A stretch of 64,000 bases of DNA from Desulfosarcina ovata subsp. ovata (GCF_009689005.1 NZ_AP021879.1:6357724-6421723), one strand, 5' to 3'. Shown: positions 17,083 to 26,130, counted from the stretch's first letter. Notes: generated by a model from the letters alone, not told the origin. A program made the numbers and translations.

Positions 17083-17676
17083 ATGGCAGAAATCGCCGCC
17101 GTTTATGGCAGCCCACGCCGTAAAGGCAACACCGCCAATTTACTCAAACATGCTGTTGAAGGCGCCCGTGACGCGGGTGCCGATGTGACCGAAATCGTAC
17201 TGCGCGACCTGAAAATTTCTCCTTGCCTGGAAATATACGGGTGCAAGCAGACCGGGCGGTGTGTGATCAAGGACGATTTCAGGCAGATCGAACCGCTGTT
17301 GGACCGCATGGATGGCATGATGCTGGCGTCACCCATTTTTTTCTATGCGGTCAGTGCCCACACCAAGGCCTTTATGGACCGTTGCAACGCCTTCTGGGTT
17401 AAAAAATACTGGATCGATAAAAAGCCTTTTGGCAAAAAGACATATCCCAGAAAAGGGCTGTTTGTCTCCGTCGGTTCCACCGGGGGAAAACGGTTGTTTG
17501 ATGGGGCCATTTTGAGTGTCCGCTATTTCATGGATGCGCTGTATATGGAGTTGTGGCAGTCATTGGTTTTTCGCCATATCGAAAGCGAGGGGGATATTCT
17601 GGAGCATCCGGACATGCTGAAAGATGCCTATGACGCGGGGATTGCCTTGGCCCGGGAGTTAGGTTGCCGGAAATAA
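17083..17676 (+). CDS. Flavodoxin-fold NADPH-dependent FMN reductase family protein
   Basis: This 197-residue protein has the FMN-phosphate loop GSPRRKGNTANLLKHAVEGA at residues 9-28 and the second flavin loop ASPIFFYAVSAHTKAFMDR (about 86-104), as in iron-sulfur flavoproteins and NADPH-dependent FMN reductases. Cysteines appear as SPCLEIYGCKQTGRCVIKDD; spacing differs from the compact C-x2-C-x2-C of true iron-sulfur flavoproteins, so a cluster is uncertain. Its final codons and stop lie inside one arm of a 28-bp inverted repeat (17661-17688). It is probably a cytoplasmic electron-transfer flavoprotein; the partner is unknown. Confidence 0.85.
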   Translation: MAEIAAVYGSPRRKGNTANLLKHAVEGARDAGADVTEIVLRDLKISPCLEIYGCKQTGRCVIKDDFRQIEPLLDRMDGMMLASPIFFYAVSAHTKAFMDRCNAFWVKKYWIDKKPFGKKTYPRKGLFVSVGSTGGKRLFDGAILSVRYFMDALYMELWQSLVFRHIESEGDILEHPDMLKDAYDAGIALARELGCRK

Positions 17677-17822
17677 ATAATTCCCCCATCCTGCTTGTCT
17701 TTGCGCCCGTCTACCGTGTTGCCGCCACTCGCACATATTCCCTGATATGCACGGGTGGCGGCGCCTTGTAGACGACCCCAGATCCGGCGCGATCTGGGGG
17801 AATTATTTATTTCCGGCAACCT
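17661..17822. repeat. Long inverted repeat with 28-bp perfect arms
   Basis: The arm at 17661-17688 (begins AGGTTGCCGGAAATAAATAA) is the exact reverse complement of 17795-17822. The 106-base interior holds a second nested inverted repeat: GTCTAC/GTAGAC and GCCGCCAC/GTGGCGGC. The left arm contains the last codons and stop of the flavoprotein gene. The structure could act as a bidirectional terminator or be a small mobile hairpin element. Lacking a T-run, it is not a classic intrinsic terminator. Confidence 0.85.
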
Positions 17823-17897
17823 TATCGAATGGTGGGGGATTGCAGGACCCTGCCTGAACTGACGAAAATTGGGATTCGAGGACGAGAGGAGTTTACA

Positions 17898-18281
17898 ATG
17901 ATCTTGGAAACCGTTCATACCGATCGCGCCCCGGCCGCCATCGGCCCTTATTCTCAGGCCATTGTGGCTCCGCCGTTTGTTTTTGTCAGCGGGCAGCTGG
18001 GCATGGACCCGGCCACCGGTGAACTGGTGGGGGACGATCTGGAGAGCCAGGCCCGCCAGGCCCTGGAAAACCTCAAGCAGATTCTGCTGGCTGCCGGCAG
18101 CAGCCTGGAGAAGACCACCGTCGTGGAGGTGTTTTTGACCGATATGGGTAGGTTTGCCGATTTCAATGCCATCTATGGCGAGTATTTTTCCGCACACCGG
18201 CCGGCTCGCGCCGCCATCGAGGTCAGCGCCCTGCCCAAGGGGGCATGCGTGGAGATCAAATGCACGGCCGCGGTGGAATAA
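17898..18281 (+). CDS. ridA: RidA (YjgF/YER057c/UK114) family enamine/imine deaminase
   Basis: This 127-residue protein starts at ATG 17898, preceded by AGAGGAG. Family hallmarks are AIGPYSQAIVAPPFVFVSGQ (residues about 15-34), LENLKQILLAAGSSLEKTTVVEVFLTD, and the C-terminal RAAIEVSALPKGACVEIKCTA with the substrate-binding Arg and Glu. RidA hydrolyses reactive enamines and imines released by PLP enzymes and forms trimers in the cytoplasm. It converges with the large ASKHA fusion gene; no functional link is evident. Confidence 0.96.
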   Translation: MILETVHTDRAPAAIGPYSQAIVAPPFVFVSGQLGMDPATGELVGDDLESQARQALENLKQILLAAGSSLEKTTVVEVFLTDMGRFADFNAIYGEYFSAHRPARAAIEVSALPKGACVEIKCTAAVE

Positions 18282-18360
18282 TCCCGACGACTGTATCGAC
18301 GACCCGGTTTCCAAATGCCAAATCAAGGCCGTAGCGCCCTGTTTAACATCTGGGTGGGCA

Positions 18361-21336
18361 CTATGTATCGTTGTCCGGAAACATCGTCGCCTGGGCAAAG
18401 GCCATAGCGAAGTCAGACTGGGTGGCCAGCTCCAGATAGCGCAGGCGGCGGCACAGGTCGCGTGCCTCGACGCGCAGTTTGCGGTCCAAAAGGGCCATGA
18501 CCACCCCGACGCCGGCCAGGTTGTCTTTGGCCACGACCCGGCTTTGGGCCACGGCCGGTGGCAGCATGCCGATGGCAAGGGCGTTTTCCCAGTTGAAATG
18601 GGCGCCGAACGCACCGGTAAGTACCGTGCGGTCGATGCGGTCGATGCCCGCTTTGCGCATGAGAAACTCGATTCCCACGGAGAGCGCCCCCTTGGCCAGC
18701 TGGATCTGGCGGATGTCTTTCAGGGTCATCGAAATATCGCTGCCGGTGGCACTCTGCTCTCGGGGCACGAGGGTATAGGTACGCCCGACGCCCTTCTCGT
18801 CGCGTTCCACCTGATCGCTGGTTTCATCCAGCCGGCCGCTGGGCAGAATGACCCCGATTTGCCGCATGCTGGCGATGGCATCGATGATTCCCGATCCGCA
18901 GATGCCCAAGGGCCGGTTTTTGCCTTCTTCTCCCAAAACCTCATAGTTGATCCGCCGGCCGGTATCCTCGGCCCACACGCGGTGGATGGCACCGGTTACG
19001 GCGCGTATGCCGCAGGAGATCTGGGCCCCTTCGAGGGCCGGACCGGTGGCGCAACTGGTGACCCACAGGCCGTCCCGATTGCCCAGCGCCAACTCGCCGT
19101 TGGTGCCGATATCCACGATTAGGGTGACCTCGTCCCGCTCATGGGGCCGATCGGCCAGAATGGCCGCCATGGTATCCCCGCCCACAAAGCCGGATACCAC
19201 CGGCATGAGAAGAACGGGTACGGCGGGGTCGCTACCCAGACCCAGATCACCGGCGCTGAACACCGGTGGGGTCAGTATCAGGGGAAAGTAGGGAAATGCG
19301 CCCAGACCATGGGGGTGCAAGCCGGCGACCACCTGTTGCATGGTGGTGTTGCCGCAGATCGCGATTTCATCGATTTCATCGATGCGGACCCCGATCTGCT
19401 TCACACAGCGCTGCATGAGAAAATTGATTGCCTCGGCGGCCAGGCGTTGAAACTGATCCAGGTAAATATCCTTTTCGTTGATGCGGCAGATGCGGCTGAT
19501 GACGTCCTCGCCAAAGCGCCGCTGGGGATTGACACAGGCATCGGCCGCCAGCAGTTCGCCGGTGACCAGGTTGCACAGGTAGCCGGCCACCGACGTGGTG
19601 CCCAGATCCACGGCAAAGCCGAGGCTGGTGGTCTGCTCGCCTTCGAGAATGCGGCGCATGCCGGCCTCTTCGTGCAGAACCAGGGTAAACCCTTTCAGGT
19701 TTCCCCGGTATCGGCCCAGCTGGCGCAGGGCGGCGACATCGATGGTGGTGGCCAGCGACTCCCCGGCCTTGTTGGAAATCCAGTCCAGCAAGCTTTCCGG
19801 GAGGTTGTCGCTTTTCACACCCGGAGACGGGGATGCCACGGTCAGGCGCCGGATCATCGGATCCACCGGATAGCTGCCGCTGATGCCGGTTTTGCCCCGG
19901 GTTTCGGCGCTTTCGGCAAGGGTGTCGGGGATGGTGACGGTTCCTTCCCCGGTGGCCCGGGCCTGGCAGGCCAGGCGGGAGCCGTCGGCCAGTTGCTCCG
20001 GGGTGAGCATTTTCAGCTCGGCCGGCGTAAGGGACGAGAAATTTTCGGCCGGATCGACCAGAACCCGGCACTTTCCGCAAACCCCGCTGCCACCACAATC
20101 GGCACGGATGTCAATCCCGTTGTCGGCGGCCAGCTCATGGAGCGTGCGGTTGGCCAGCAGGGGCAACCGTAGGCCGGACGGTTCGAAGGTGACGATCGGC
20201 TGGGGTGCCTTCCGGTCCGATTCTTTCAGGGGGCTGTCCGTTTCCGGCCTGCGGGGTTCGGCCACCATGAATCCATTGCCGCGATTGGGCTTGACCTGTC
20301 CGTCGAGGGTCAGCCAACCGCTGCTGCGCGTCGGCAGTTCAGCGGAAAGAAAGGGTGAGCGGATGTCCAGTTGCTCGCCGACCACGCGCCACTGGATGCC
20401 GTTGTAAGGGACAAAGGCCGACTCGCCGTCGGCCCGGCAGCGTGCGGCGATGCCCCCGGTTGCCGTGCTGCCGTAAATCTCCACCAGATTTACTCCGGTG
20501 GCGTTGAGGAAGTCCGCGTTGTCGGACTTGGCCAGCGGCTCGCCTGCGGAAAATCCCAAACGCAGGGCTCCCTCTGCCGGCCAGGCCGCTTTGAGGTCGC
20601 GGTAATGCTCCGGTACACTCACCAGGATCGTGGGCTGGGCATCGGCAAATTGACGACCCAGCGTGTCGGTTGAATTCGGGTGCCCGGCCACCACGCGGGC
20701 CGAAACCGTCAGCGGGAGCAGCAGGGAAAAGAGCAGGCCATAGCCACCAAGGGCCGGGATCGTCGCCAGGATACGATCGTTGCTGCCGATTTTATACCTG
20801 TCGCTCAGATACGCCGTTTCGGCAAGCAGGTTGCGCGGTGTTTTGGACCACAGGCGAGTTTCACCGGAAGGGTTTTTGCCGGACAGATGGACCCAGGTAC
20901 GATCGGGGTCCGGGTCATTCCTGCCAGCCAGGCTTTCCGTTTCGTCGGATAGAGTGGTCACATCAATGGGTTTGACCCCCTCCGGCAGGGGATCGCCGGT
21001 GGGGCAGATGGCACGGTCAAAACCGGCCTGAGCGTGCATTTCGTCCAGGGGGGTTGGCGAAAGATCGTGGGGGATGAACAGGTCCGGACCGCCCGCCAGG
21101 GTGGCCAGGAGCGTTGCGGCCATTACAGCGCGGTCGTCCGTGCAGAGGCAGACCGGCGCGCTGCCGGTGTCTTTGTCGAAGCAGGCTTTGATCCGGCGCG
21201 CCATTTTATAAAGGCCGTCATAGTTCACCCCGGGCATGGTGAATGCCTGGCCGGGCCGCGAAGGGCCGGCCAGGAGCCCGGCGATCATGATTGAAATCGT
21301 GTCTTTTCCCGCTGGTCTTGCTTTCGCTGGTGACAT
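18361..21336 (-). CDS. Fusion: AMP-binding-like domain + [2Fe-2S] + ASKHA corrinoid activator
   Basis: This 991-residue protein has three parts. Residues about 1-350 resemble the large domain of AMP-dependent acyl-CoA synthetases: KTPRNLLAETAYLSDRYKIG, GGYGLLFSLLLPLTVSARVV and the motif VEIYGSTATGGI. The phosphate loop is degenerate (LSGKNPSGETR instead of TSGTTGxPK) and the C-terminal lid with the catalytic lysine is missing. Residues about 380-470 are a [2Fe-2S] ferredoxin domain (Cys414, Cys420, Cys423, Cys457). Residues about 570-985 are the ASKHA/DUF4445 ATPase domain (FAVDLGTTSVAGYLCNLVTG; VDIGTNGELALG; CGSGIIDAI) of RACo/RamA-type activators that reduce Co(II) corrinoid proteins. The role is inferred as corrinoid-protein reactivation, possibly with an adenylate- or CoA-ester-sensing domain. 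No methyltransferase is adjacent. Confidence 0.88.
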   Translation of the reverse strand: MSPAKARPAGKDTISIMIAGLLAGPSRPGQAFTMPGVNYDGLYKMARRIKACFDKDTGSAPVCLCTDDRAVMAATLLATLAGGPDLFIPHDLSPTPLDEMHAQAGFDRAICPTGDPLPEGVKPIDVTTLSDETESLAGRNDPDPDRTWVHLSGKNPSGETRLWSKTPRNLLAETAYLSDRYKIGSNDRILATIPALGGYGLLFSLLLPLTVSARVVAGHPNSTDTLGRQFADAQPTILVSVPEHYRDLKAAWPAEGALRLGFSAGEPLAKSDNADFLNATGVNLVEIYGSTATGGIAARCRADGESAFVPYNGIQWRVVGEQLDIRSPFLSAELPTRSSGWLTLDGQVKPNRGNGFMVAEPRRPETDSPLKESDRKAPQPIVTFEPSGLRLPLLANRTLHELAADNGIDIRADCGGSGVCGKCRVLVDPAENFSSLTPAELKMLTPEQLADGSRLACQARATGEGTVTIPDTLAESAETRGKTGISGSYPVDPMIRRLTVASPSPGVKSDNLPESLLDWISNKAGESLATTIDVAALRQLGRYRGNLKGFTLVLHEEAGMRRILEGEQTTSLGFAVDLGTTSVAGYLCNLVTGELLAADACVNPQRRFGEDVISRICRINEKDIYLDQFQRLAAEAINFLMQRCVKQIGVRIDEIDEIAICGNTTMQQVVAGLHPHGLGAFPYFPLILTPPVFSAGDLGLGSDPAVPVLLMPVVSGFVGGDTMAAILADRPHERDEVTLIVDIGTNGELALGNRDGLWVTSCATGPALEGAQISCGIRAVTGAIHRVWAEDTGRRINYEVLGEEGKNRPLGICGSGIIDAIASMRQIGVILPSGRLDETSDQVERDEKGVGRTYTLVPREQSATGSDISMTLKDIRQIQLAKGALSVGIEFLMRKAGIDRIDRTVLTGAFGAHFNWENALAIGMLPPAVAQSRVVAKDNLAGVGVVMALLDRKLRVEARDLCRRLRYLELATQSDFAMAFAQATMFPDNDT

Positions 21337-21760
21337 TTCAGATGCTTGTTCCTTCTTTATGTTCGATCAAACGGTCCTTTGGAGCAAAGTTCGCTGTTAA
21401 TACACCACAGGATCAGGGTCAAGGTATTGTGAGTAAATGATCAGAGTGACCGCATTTGGTTTTCGCATCCCTTTCCTCCTGAACCTAGCGCCTTTGAAGG
21501 TTAAATACCAATACCAAATGCCAAATGGTGGTATTCTGTTCATTTATAATCGATAGGATCCTTCAATTGACATTTGGATTTTTGCATTTGGTATTGATTG
21601 AATCAGGGCGATGGGTTTGCGATCACACCACCGACCAGGATACATCCAAATGCGATTGCCCTGTCGGCCATGGGGTGGCGGCTTGACACGGCGGTTGATT
21701 TTGAATAGCTTGACCATCTGTTTCGAGGCGCAGCACAACCAACCCGGAAAGGACCGATGA
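21337..21760. other. Divergent intergenic region with imperfect inverted repeat
   Basis: About 420 bases between divergent genes. AATACCAAATGCCAAATG near 21507-21525 is mirrored by CATTTGG...GCATTTGGTATT near 21572-21597, giving an imperfect inverted repeat that could be an operator or a small repeat element. A similar short string occurs at 18312-18324. No ORF is convincing here. Promoters for both flanking genes must lie in this stretch. Confidence 0.45.
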
Positions 21761-22813
21761 ATGGCGTGCAGCATCAACAACCGATTGCATGAGTTTGAGA
21801 TTGATGGGGGTGCTATTGCCCGTGCTGCCTCGGAAAAGCGACTTTTGACCATGGAGATCGAATTCAGCCTGCGCTGCAATTTTCACTGCCCGTATTGCTA
21901 CGTTCCGACCCAGCGGGAGCTGGACATGGAACTGACCCCTGACGAGATTCGCGACGTCCTGGTCCAGGCCAGGGATTTGGGTGCCCGGCGCATCATCATC
22001 CTTGGCGGTGAGCCCAGCATTTATCCCCGGATCCGGGAGATGATCGATTTTATTCTCGATCACGGCATGGCGGTGGAGATGTTCACCAACGGCAGCGGCA
22101 TCAGCGCCGATTTTGCCCAATGGCTCCACGCGCGCCGGGTTCGGGTGGTCTTGAAAATGAACACCTTCGACCCGGCGCTGCAGGATCGCCTGGCCGGCCG
22201 CGAGGGTGCCGCCGGTTTGATCGCCTCTGCCCTGAAACACTTGAAAACGGCGGGTTATCCTTCCGGCGAGGCCTTCCTGGCGATCAGCACCATCATCTGC
22301 CGTCCCAATCTTTCCGAACTGCCCCGGATGTGGTGTTGGTTGCGCGATCAGGGCATCGCGCCCTATTTCGAAATCATTACCCCCCAAGGCAGTGCCAACC
22401 AGAACCCGTGGCTTTCCGTGGATCCGACGACCCTCAAGGGGGTCTTTGAAACACTTTGCGGAATCGACCGGGAGCGTTATGGCCGGTCATGGGAAATTCA
22501 GCCGCCGCTGGTGGGCAATCGCTGTTTGCGCCACCAATTTTCCTGTCTGGTAACCGCCAGTGGCAACGTGACGCCTTGTGTTGGCGTTACCCTGCCAATT
22601 GGCAATATCCGCAGTCACACATTACAACAGATCATTCAGTCCAGCCCGGTTCTCGATGATTTACGCAACTACCGCCAGACGATCAAAGGCCCCTGCCGCA
22701 ATTGTGAGAAAGCCGATGGATGCTATGGATGCCGCGGCGCCGCCTACCAGATCACCGGCGACTACCTGGCGTCCGACCCCCTGTGCTGGCGCTGTCATTC
22801 CCATGAAGATTGA
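21761..22813 (+). CDS. Radical SAM/SPASM-domain protein
   Basis: This 350-residue protein has the radical-SAM cluster motif C-x3-C-x2-C at Cys39, Cys43 and Cys46 (SLRCNFHCPYCY), followed by the SAM-binding GGE region (LGGEPSIYP). The C-terminal third carries a cysteine-rich SPASM-like domain (GNRCLRHQFSC, GNVTPCVGV, GPCRNCEKADGCYGCRGAAY, DPLCWRC) for auxiliary [4Fe-4S] clusters. SPASM enzymes often modify peptides or activate anaerobic sulfatases and similar proteins. No precursor peptide or sulfatase is adjacent, so the substrate is unknown. Its 3' end overlaps the EamA transporter gene by about 11 bases, implying translational coupling. Confidence 0.92.
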   Translation: MACSINNRLHEFEIDGGAIARAASEKRLLTMEIEFSLRCNFHCPYCYVPTQRELDMELTPDEIRDVLVQARDLGARRIIILGGEPSIYPRIREMIDFILDHGMAVEMFTNGSGISADFAQWLHARRVRVVLKMNTFDPALQDRLAGREGAAGLIASALKHLKTAGYPSGEAFLAISTIICRPNLSELPRMWCWLRDQGIAPYFEIITPQGSANQNPWLSVDPTTLKGVFETLCGIDRERYGRSWEIQPPLVGNRCLRHQFSCLVTASGNVTPCVGVTLPIGNIRSHTLQQIIQSSPVLDDLRNYRQTIKGPCRNCEKADGCYGCRGAAYQITGDYLASDPLCWRCHSHED

Positions 22814-23717
22814 CGATCCGTTCATGCCCGATATCACTCTCCCCACCATTCGGTTTCGTTCGCGTGCCATGCTGGGTGTGCTCGGATGTGTGGCCGTTTT
22901 TGCCTCCGCCTTCTGCTTCTACTTTTCAACCGTGGCCATCCGCTGGTCCCGGGAGGTGGTCTCCATCGATTCCGCCTATTTCGTGTTTTTCCGTTTTCTG
23001 CTCGGATTTTTCGTGGTCTGCGCGGTGATGATCCTCAAACGCGAGGGGCCCCGCCCGAAACGCTATCACCTGCTTGTCGGCCGGACCATCGGCAACTGCA
23101 TTGCCGTTTTCTGCTTTTACCAGGCCGTGCGTTATACCTCCGTGGCCGAGGCCAACATCCTGAACATGACTTACCCCATTTTCGTTGCCTTCCTGTCATG
23201 GGTACTGCTGCGCGACCAGCGGGATCCGGTGACCCTGATCATGGTTGTGGTGGCATTTTCCGGGGTATGGCTGATTCTGCGACCCGAACGGATGGGGCTT
23301 GGGCTCAGCAGTCTCTGGGGCATTTTCTCAGCCATCAGTGCGGGCGGCGCCATATTTTACCTCAATCTCAGCCGGCAGCACCATGACGCCAACACCGTGC
23401 TGTTTTATATGTTCGGTCTGGGAACGGTGATAATGTTTGCCGTTTTTCACCGCAGTATCACCTGGCCCTCCGCCGCCGAATTTTACTACCTGATGATCTG
23501 CGGGGTAAGCGGAATCGCGGGGCAGTTCCTGATCACGCTGGGGTTTCGGTATGTCACGGCCGTGGAGGGCGGGGTGATCTCCTCCACCCGAATCCTGCTG
23601 GCAGCGCTGCTGGGACCCTGGCTGGCCTCCGATCCGCCGCTGGGAGTGGTCGGCTGGCTGGGCGCGCTGCTGATTTTCGGGGCCAATGTGGTGCTGACTG
23701 CCCGCAAGGGGCGTTGA
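22803..23717 (+). CDS. EamA/DMT-family transporter
   Basis: This 304-residue inner-membrane protein has ten predicted helices in two EamA repeats. Repeat one includes SAYFVFFRFLLGFFVVCAVM and YTSVAEANILNMTYPIFVAF; repeat two ends with VTAVEGGVISSTRILLAALLG. DMT transporters export metabolites such as amino acids or nucleotides. I start it at ATG 22803, overlapping the end of the radical SAM gene; ATG 22824 is an alternative. The overlap suggests it exports or imports a compound linked to that enzyme, but the substrate cannot be read from sequence. Confidence 0.88.
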   Translation: MKIDDPFMPDITLPTIRFRSRAMLGVLGCVAVFASAFCFYFSTVAIRWSREVVSIDSAYFVFFRFLLGFFVVCAVMILKREGPRPKRYHLLVGRTIGNCIAVFCFYQAVRYTSVAEANILNMTYPIFVAFLSWVLLRDQRDPVTLIMVVVAFSGVWLILRPERMGLGLSSLWGIFSAISAGGAIFYLNLSRQHHDANTVLFYMFGLGTVIMFAVFHRSITWPSAAEFYYLMICGVSGIAGQFLITLGFRYVTAVEGGVISSTRILLAALLGPWLASDPPLGVVGWLGALLIFGANVVLTARKGR

Positions 23718-23762
23718 GGCGCAGGCAGCGGTCCGACTGCTGAAGGCCCGCTTCCGGTGCCT

Positions 23763-24347
23763 TCATGGCTGATGGCCCCAGCGTTGGCGAATATTTTGGT
23801 GGTGACAGGCAACGATCAATCCAACGGTGACGATGGTCCCCGCCATTCCCGGCCCGTGTATCGCCGGGTCGGCGATGGTTCCCACAGCCAGGCAGGCCAC
23901 CAGGGAAAAGGATGAGAGAAACGGTGTGCGCCATACCAGAAAGGCGCCTCCCCAGGCCAGGGCGCCGATACCGGCCCATACCGGCGCCACGATCACGGAA
24001 AAACCCAGGTAGTTGGCCACGCCTTTGCCGCCCTTGAAACGGTGAAAGCAGGGAAACCGGTTGCCCAGCACCAGGCCCAGTCCGACCCAGGGGACCGGGT
24101 CCGGGGGGAGCAGGCTTACCGCGAGAAGGGCCATCCCCATGGCGCGGGCCATGTCCAGCAGGAGAACGGCGGCAGCCCAGCCGATGCCGGCCTGTCGATA
24201 GACATTGGTGGCACCGGCGTTGCCGCTGCCGTGGCGGCGCGGATCCTCCCGGCCGCTAAACCGGAAGGCGAGGATGGAAAAATTGATCGAGCCGGCAGCA
24301 TAAGCCGTCACGAACAGGATCGCAAGGAGGGGCAGGCTGTTGTTCAC
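23763..24347 (-). CDS. plsY: PlsY acyl-phosphate:glycerol-3-phosphate acyltransferase
   Basis: This 194-residue membrane enzyme has the three PlsY motifs: GSINFS near the N-terminus, HGSGNAGATNVYR (residues about 38-50), and RFKGGKGVANYLG (about 102-114), with the usual five membrane segments. PlsY acylates glycerol-3-phosphate using acyl-phosphate, the first step of phospholipid synthesis. The length is normal and the frame intact. It converges on the EamA gene, with a short gap of about 45 bases. Confidence 0.95.
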   Translation of the reverse strand: MNNSLPLLAILFVTAYAAGSINFSILAFRFSGREDPRRHGSGNAGATNVYRQAGIGWAAAVLLLDMARAMGMALLAVSLLPPDPVPWVGLGLVLGNRFPCFHRFKGGKGVANYLGFSVIVAPVWAGIGALAWGGAFLVWRTPFLSSFSLVACLAVGTIADPAIHGPGMAGTIVTVGLIVACHHQNIRQRWGHQP

Positions 24348-24518
24348 GACACCTCTTGATTAAATGGTGGTGCAGGCCGATATGGTAATTGTCCAAGCGC
24401 CTTCATAGCCGAAGGGGCTCGCAGTCGTCAACCCCGTCGCAGACTTGACAATCGCCCGGCAAAAGCGTTCTATTTCCGGTTGGCGGCTTTGCAACAATTT
24501 ACAACCATGGGAGCAACG

Positions 24519-25304
24519 ATGGGGCTTAAAGAACACGAGTACATCCGGCAGACACTGGAGCGCTACACCAACTGCAAACTGGAAAATTTCTGCAGTCACG
24601 TCCTGATCACCAACTTCAGGCAGTATATCAAAGCGTTTTCCGACCGCACCGGCTGCGCAATGCACGAAAACAACTTCCGGATCGTCAATGTCCCGGAACT
24701 GGACTGCACGATGATCGATTTCGGTATCGGATCGCCCCAGGCGGCGCTGGTGGTCAACGGCCTGGCCTACCTGGACAATCTCAAATCGGTGGTCATGCTG
24801 GGCATGTGCGGTGGCATCGATGACATTCTGGAGGTGGGCGATTTCGTGGTCCCCACGGCCGCCATCCGTGGTGAAGGTTGCAGCCGCCACTATTTGCCCA
24901 TCGAGTTTCCGGCCCAGCCGGCCATGTCGGTCAATTTGCTGTGCATCGGTGCGGTCAAGGCGCACAAGCTCACGCCCCGTTGCGGTATCGTTTACACCAC
25001 GGACCGCCGCCTGTGGGAGTTTGATGAAGATTTCGTGGATTACCTGCGCTGCCAGCGGATTCTGGCCATCGAGATGGAACTGGCCACTCTGTTTTCGGTG
25101 GCCTACCGCTACGAGGTCCCCATCGGCTCGATCATGCTGGTGTCGGACATGCCGCTGCAGCGGCGTGGGATCAAGGACAAGAAACTGCACGAGGAGATTT
25201 ACAAAAACCACATGGACACGCATCTGAACATCGCCCTGGATGCGATTGCCAATCTCAAGGCCCGTTGGCCGGATGTGGAGCGTCAGCTGCACAGTGAATG
25301 GTAG
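24519..25304 (+). CDS. AMP nucleosidase-like phosphorylase-superfamily protein
   Basis: About 261 residues from ATG 24519 (GGGAGC five bases upstream; ATG 24507 also possible). The fold is the nucleoside phosphorylase/AMP nucleosidase superfamily: VVMLGMCGGIDDILEVGDFV (the loop GMCGG), FGIGSPQAALVV, and LAIEMELATLFSVAYRYEVP with the catalytic-site Met-Glu. This matches the short, catalytic-domain-only AMP nucleosidases (AMP to adenine plus ribose-5-phosphate), shorter than E. coli Amn (484 residues), which has an extra regulatory domain. Cytoplasmic purine salvage is likely; nucleosidase versus phosphorylase activity is not decided by sequence alone. Confidence 0.85.
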   Translation: MGLKEHEYIRQTLERYTNCKLENFCSHVLITNFRQYIKAFSDRTGCAMHENNFRIVNVPELDCTMIDFGIGSPQAALVVNGLAYLDNLKSVVMLGMCGGIDDILEVGDFVVPTAAIRGEGCSRHYLPIEFPAQPAMSVNLLCIGAVKAHKLTPRCGIVYTTDRRLWEFDEDFVDYLRCQRILAIEMELATLFSVAYRYEVPIGSIMLVSDMPLQRRGIKDKKLHEEIYKNHMDTHLNIALDAIANLKARWPDVERQLHSEW

Positions 25305-25362
25305 GCGCATTGGTGCGGTCAAGGCCGCGCTTTCAATTACCCAAGGGAACTTGCTGAAAGAC

Positions 25363-26130
25363 TCAGCCTGGCGGGATGACTTCCAGTTCAATTTTGGAAA
25401 AATCGTCTTTGCGCAAAGAGAGATGATAACCGCGGACCTTGATACTGACCCGTTCATCAATGCCTGAAACATTTTCCAACTCGATGATGCTGCCCGGTGT
25501 GATGTCCAGCTCCTTCAGCTTTTCCACGATGGACCCTTTTCCCTTGACGCGGATCAGGCGGGCGACCTGCCCGGACTCGAGGCTTTCCAGGGTGATGACT
25601 TCCCGTTTGGCCGCCTGGAACTGCTTCTGGCGCTTTTTCAGATCATCCAGGCATTTGGAAATGGCGTTCTCGCATCCGGAAAAAGCGTCGGCCTTTTCGC
25701 AGAACTGACGGAAACCGCCCATCCACTCCTCACCCCCGCGGGGGCAGATCTGGATGAATTCCACAAACCGTACCAGCCGGTCGATAATCGTCGGCGAAAT
25801 GGCATGTTCCATCTTACAGGCACTCTCTTCCGCCTCGGCGTCATCCACGTCCAGCACCTTGGTGAAAAAATCCTTCAGAATTTCATGGCGGCGGACAATG
25901 TCACGGGCCAGGGTCTCGCCTTCGGGCGTCAGGGTGATGACATCGTAGGGGGCGTAGTTGATGTGGCCTTTTTCCGCCAGCAGTCTGAGCGCACCGGTGA
26001 CCGATGCACTGTTGACCGCCATGCGAACGGCAATATCCTTGGCCCGAGCGGCTCTCTTCTCGGAAACGATATGGTAAATCGTTTCCAGGTAATCTTCCAT
26101 GTTGGCGCTCAGTGGCTTGCTTTTCGGCAT
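25363..26130 (-). CDS. DtxR/MntR-family metal-dependent regulator
   Basis: 255 residues from ATG 26130; a TTG at 26184 would add 18 residues. The N-terminal helix-turn-helix (MEDYLETIYHIVSEKRAARAKDIAVRMAVNSASVTGALRLLAEKGHI) is followed by the metal-binding dimerisation domain with the DtxR ligands (RRHEILKDFF, EESACKMEHAIS) and a C-terminal FeoA/SH3-like domain (residues about 180-255, VARLIRVKGKGSIVEKLKEL). A cysteine-containing insert (CPRGGEEW...CEKADAFSGCENAISKC) joins them. Such regulators repress uptake genes when Fe(II) or Mn(II) is bound. It is divergent from a ferritin-like gene, an obvious candidate target. Confidence 0.92.
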   Translation of the reverse strand: MPKSKPLSANMEDYLETIYHIVSEKRAARAKDIAVRMAVNSASVTGALRLLAEKGHINYAPYDVITLTPEGETLARDIVRRHEILKDFFTKVLDVDDAEAEESACKMEHAISPTIIDRLVRFVEFIQICPRGGEEWMGGFRQFCEKADAFSGCENAISKCLDDLKKRQKQFQAAKREVITLESLESGQVARLIRVKGKGSIVEKLKELDITPGSIIELENVSGIDERVSIKVRGYHLSLRKDDFSKIELEVIPPG

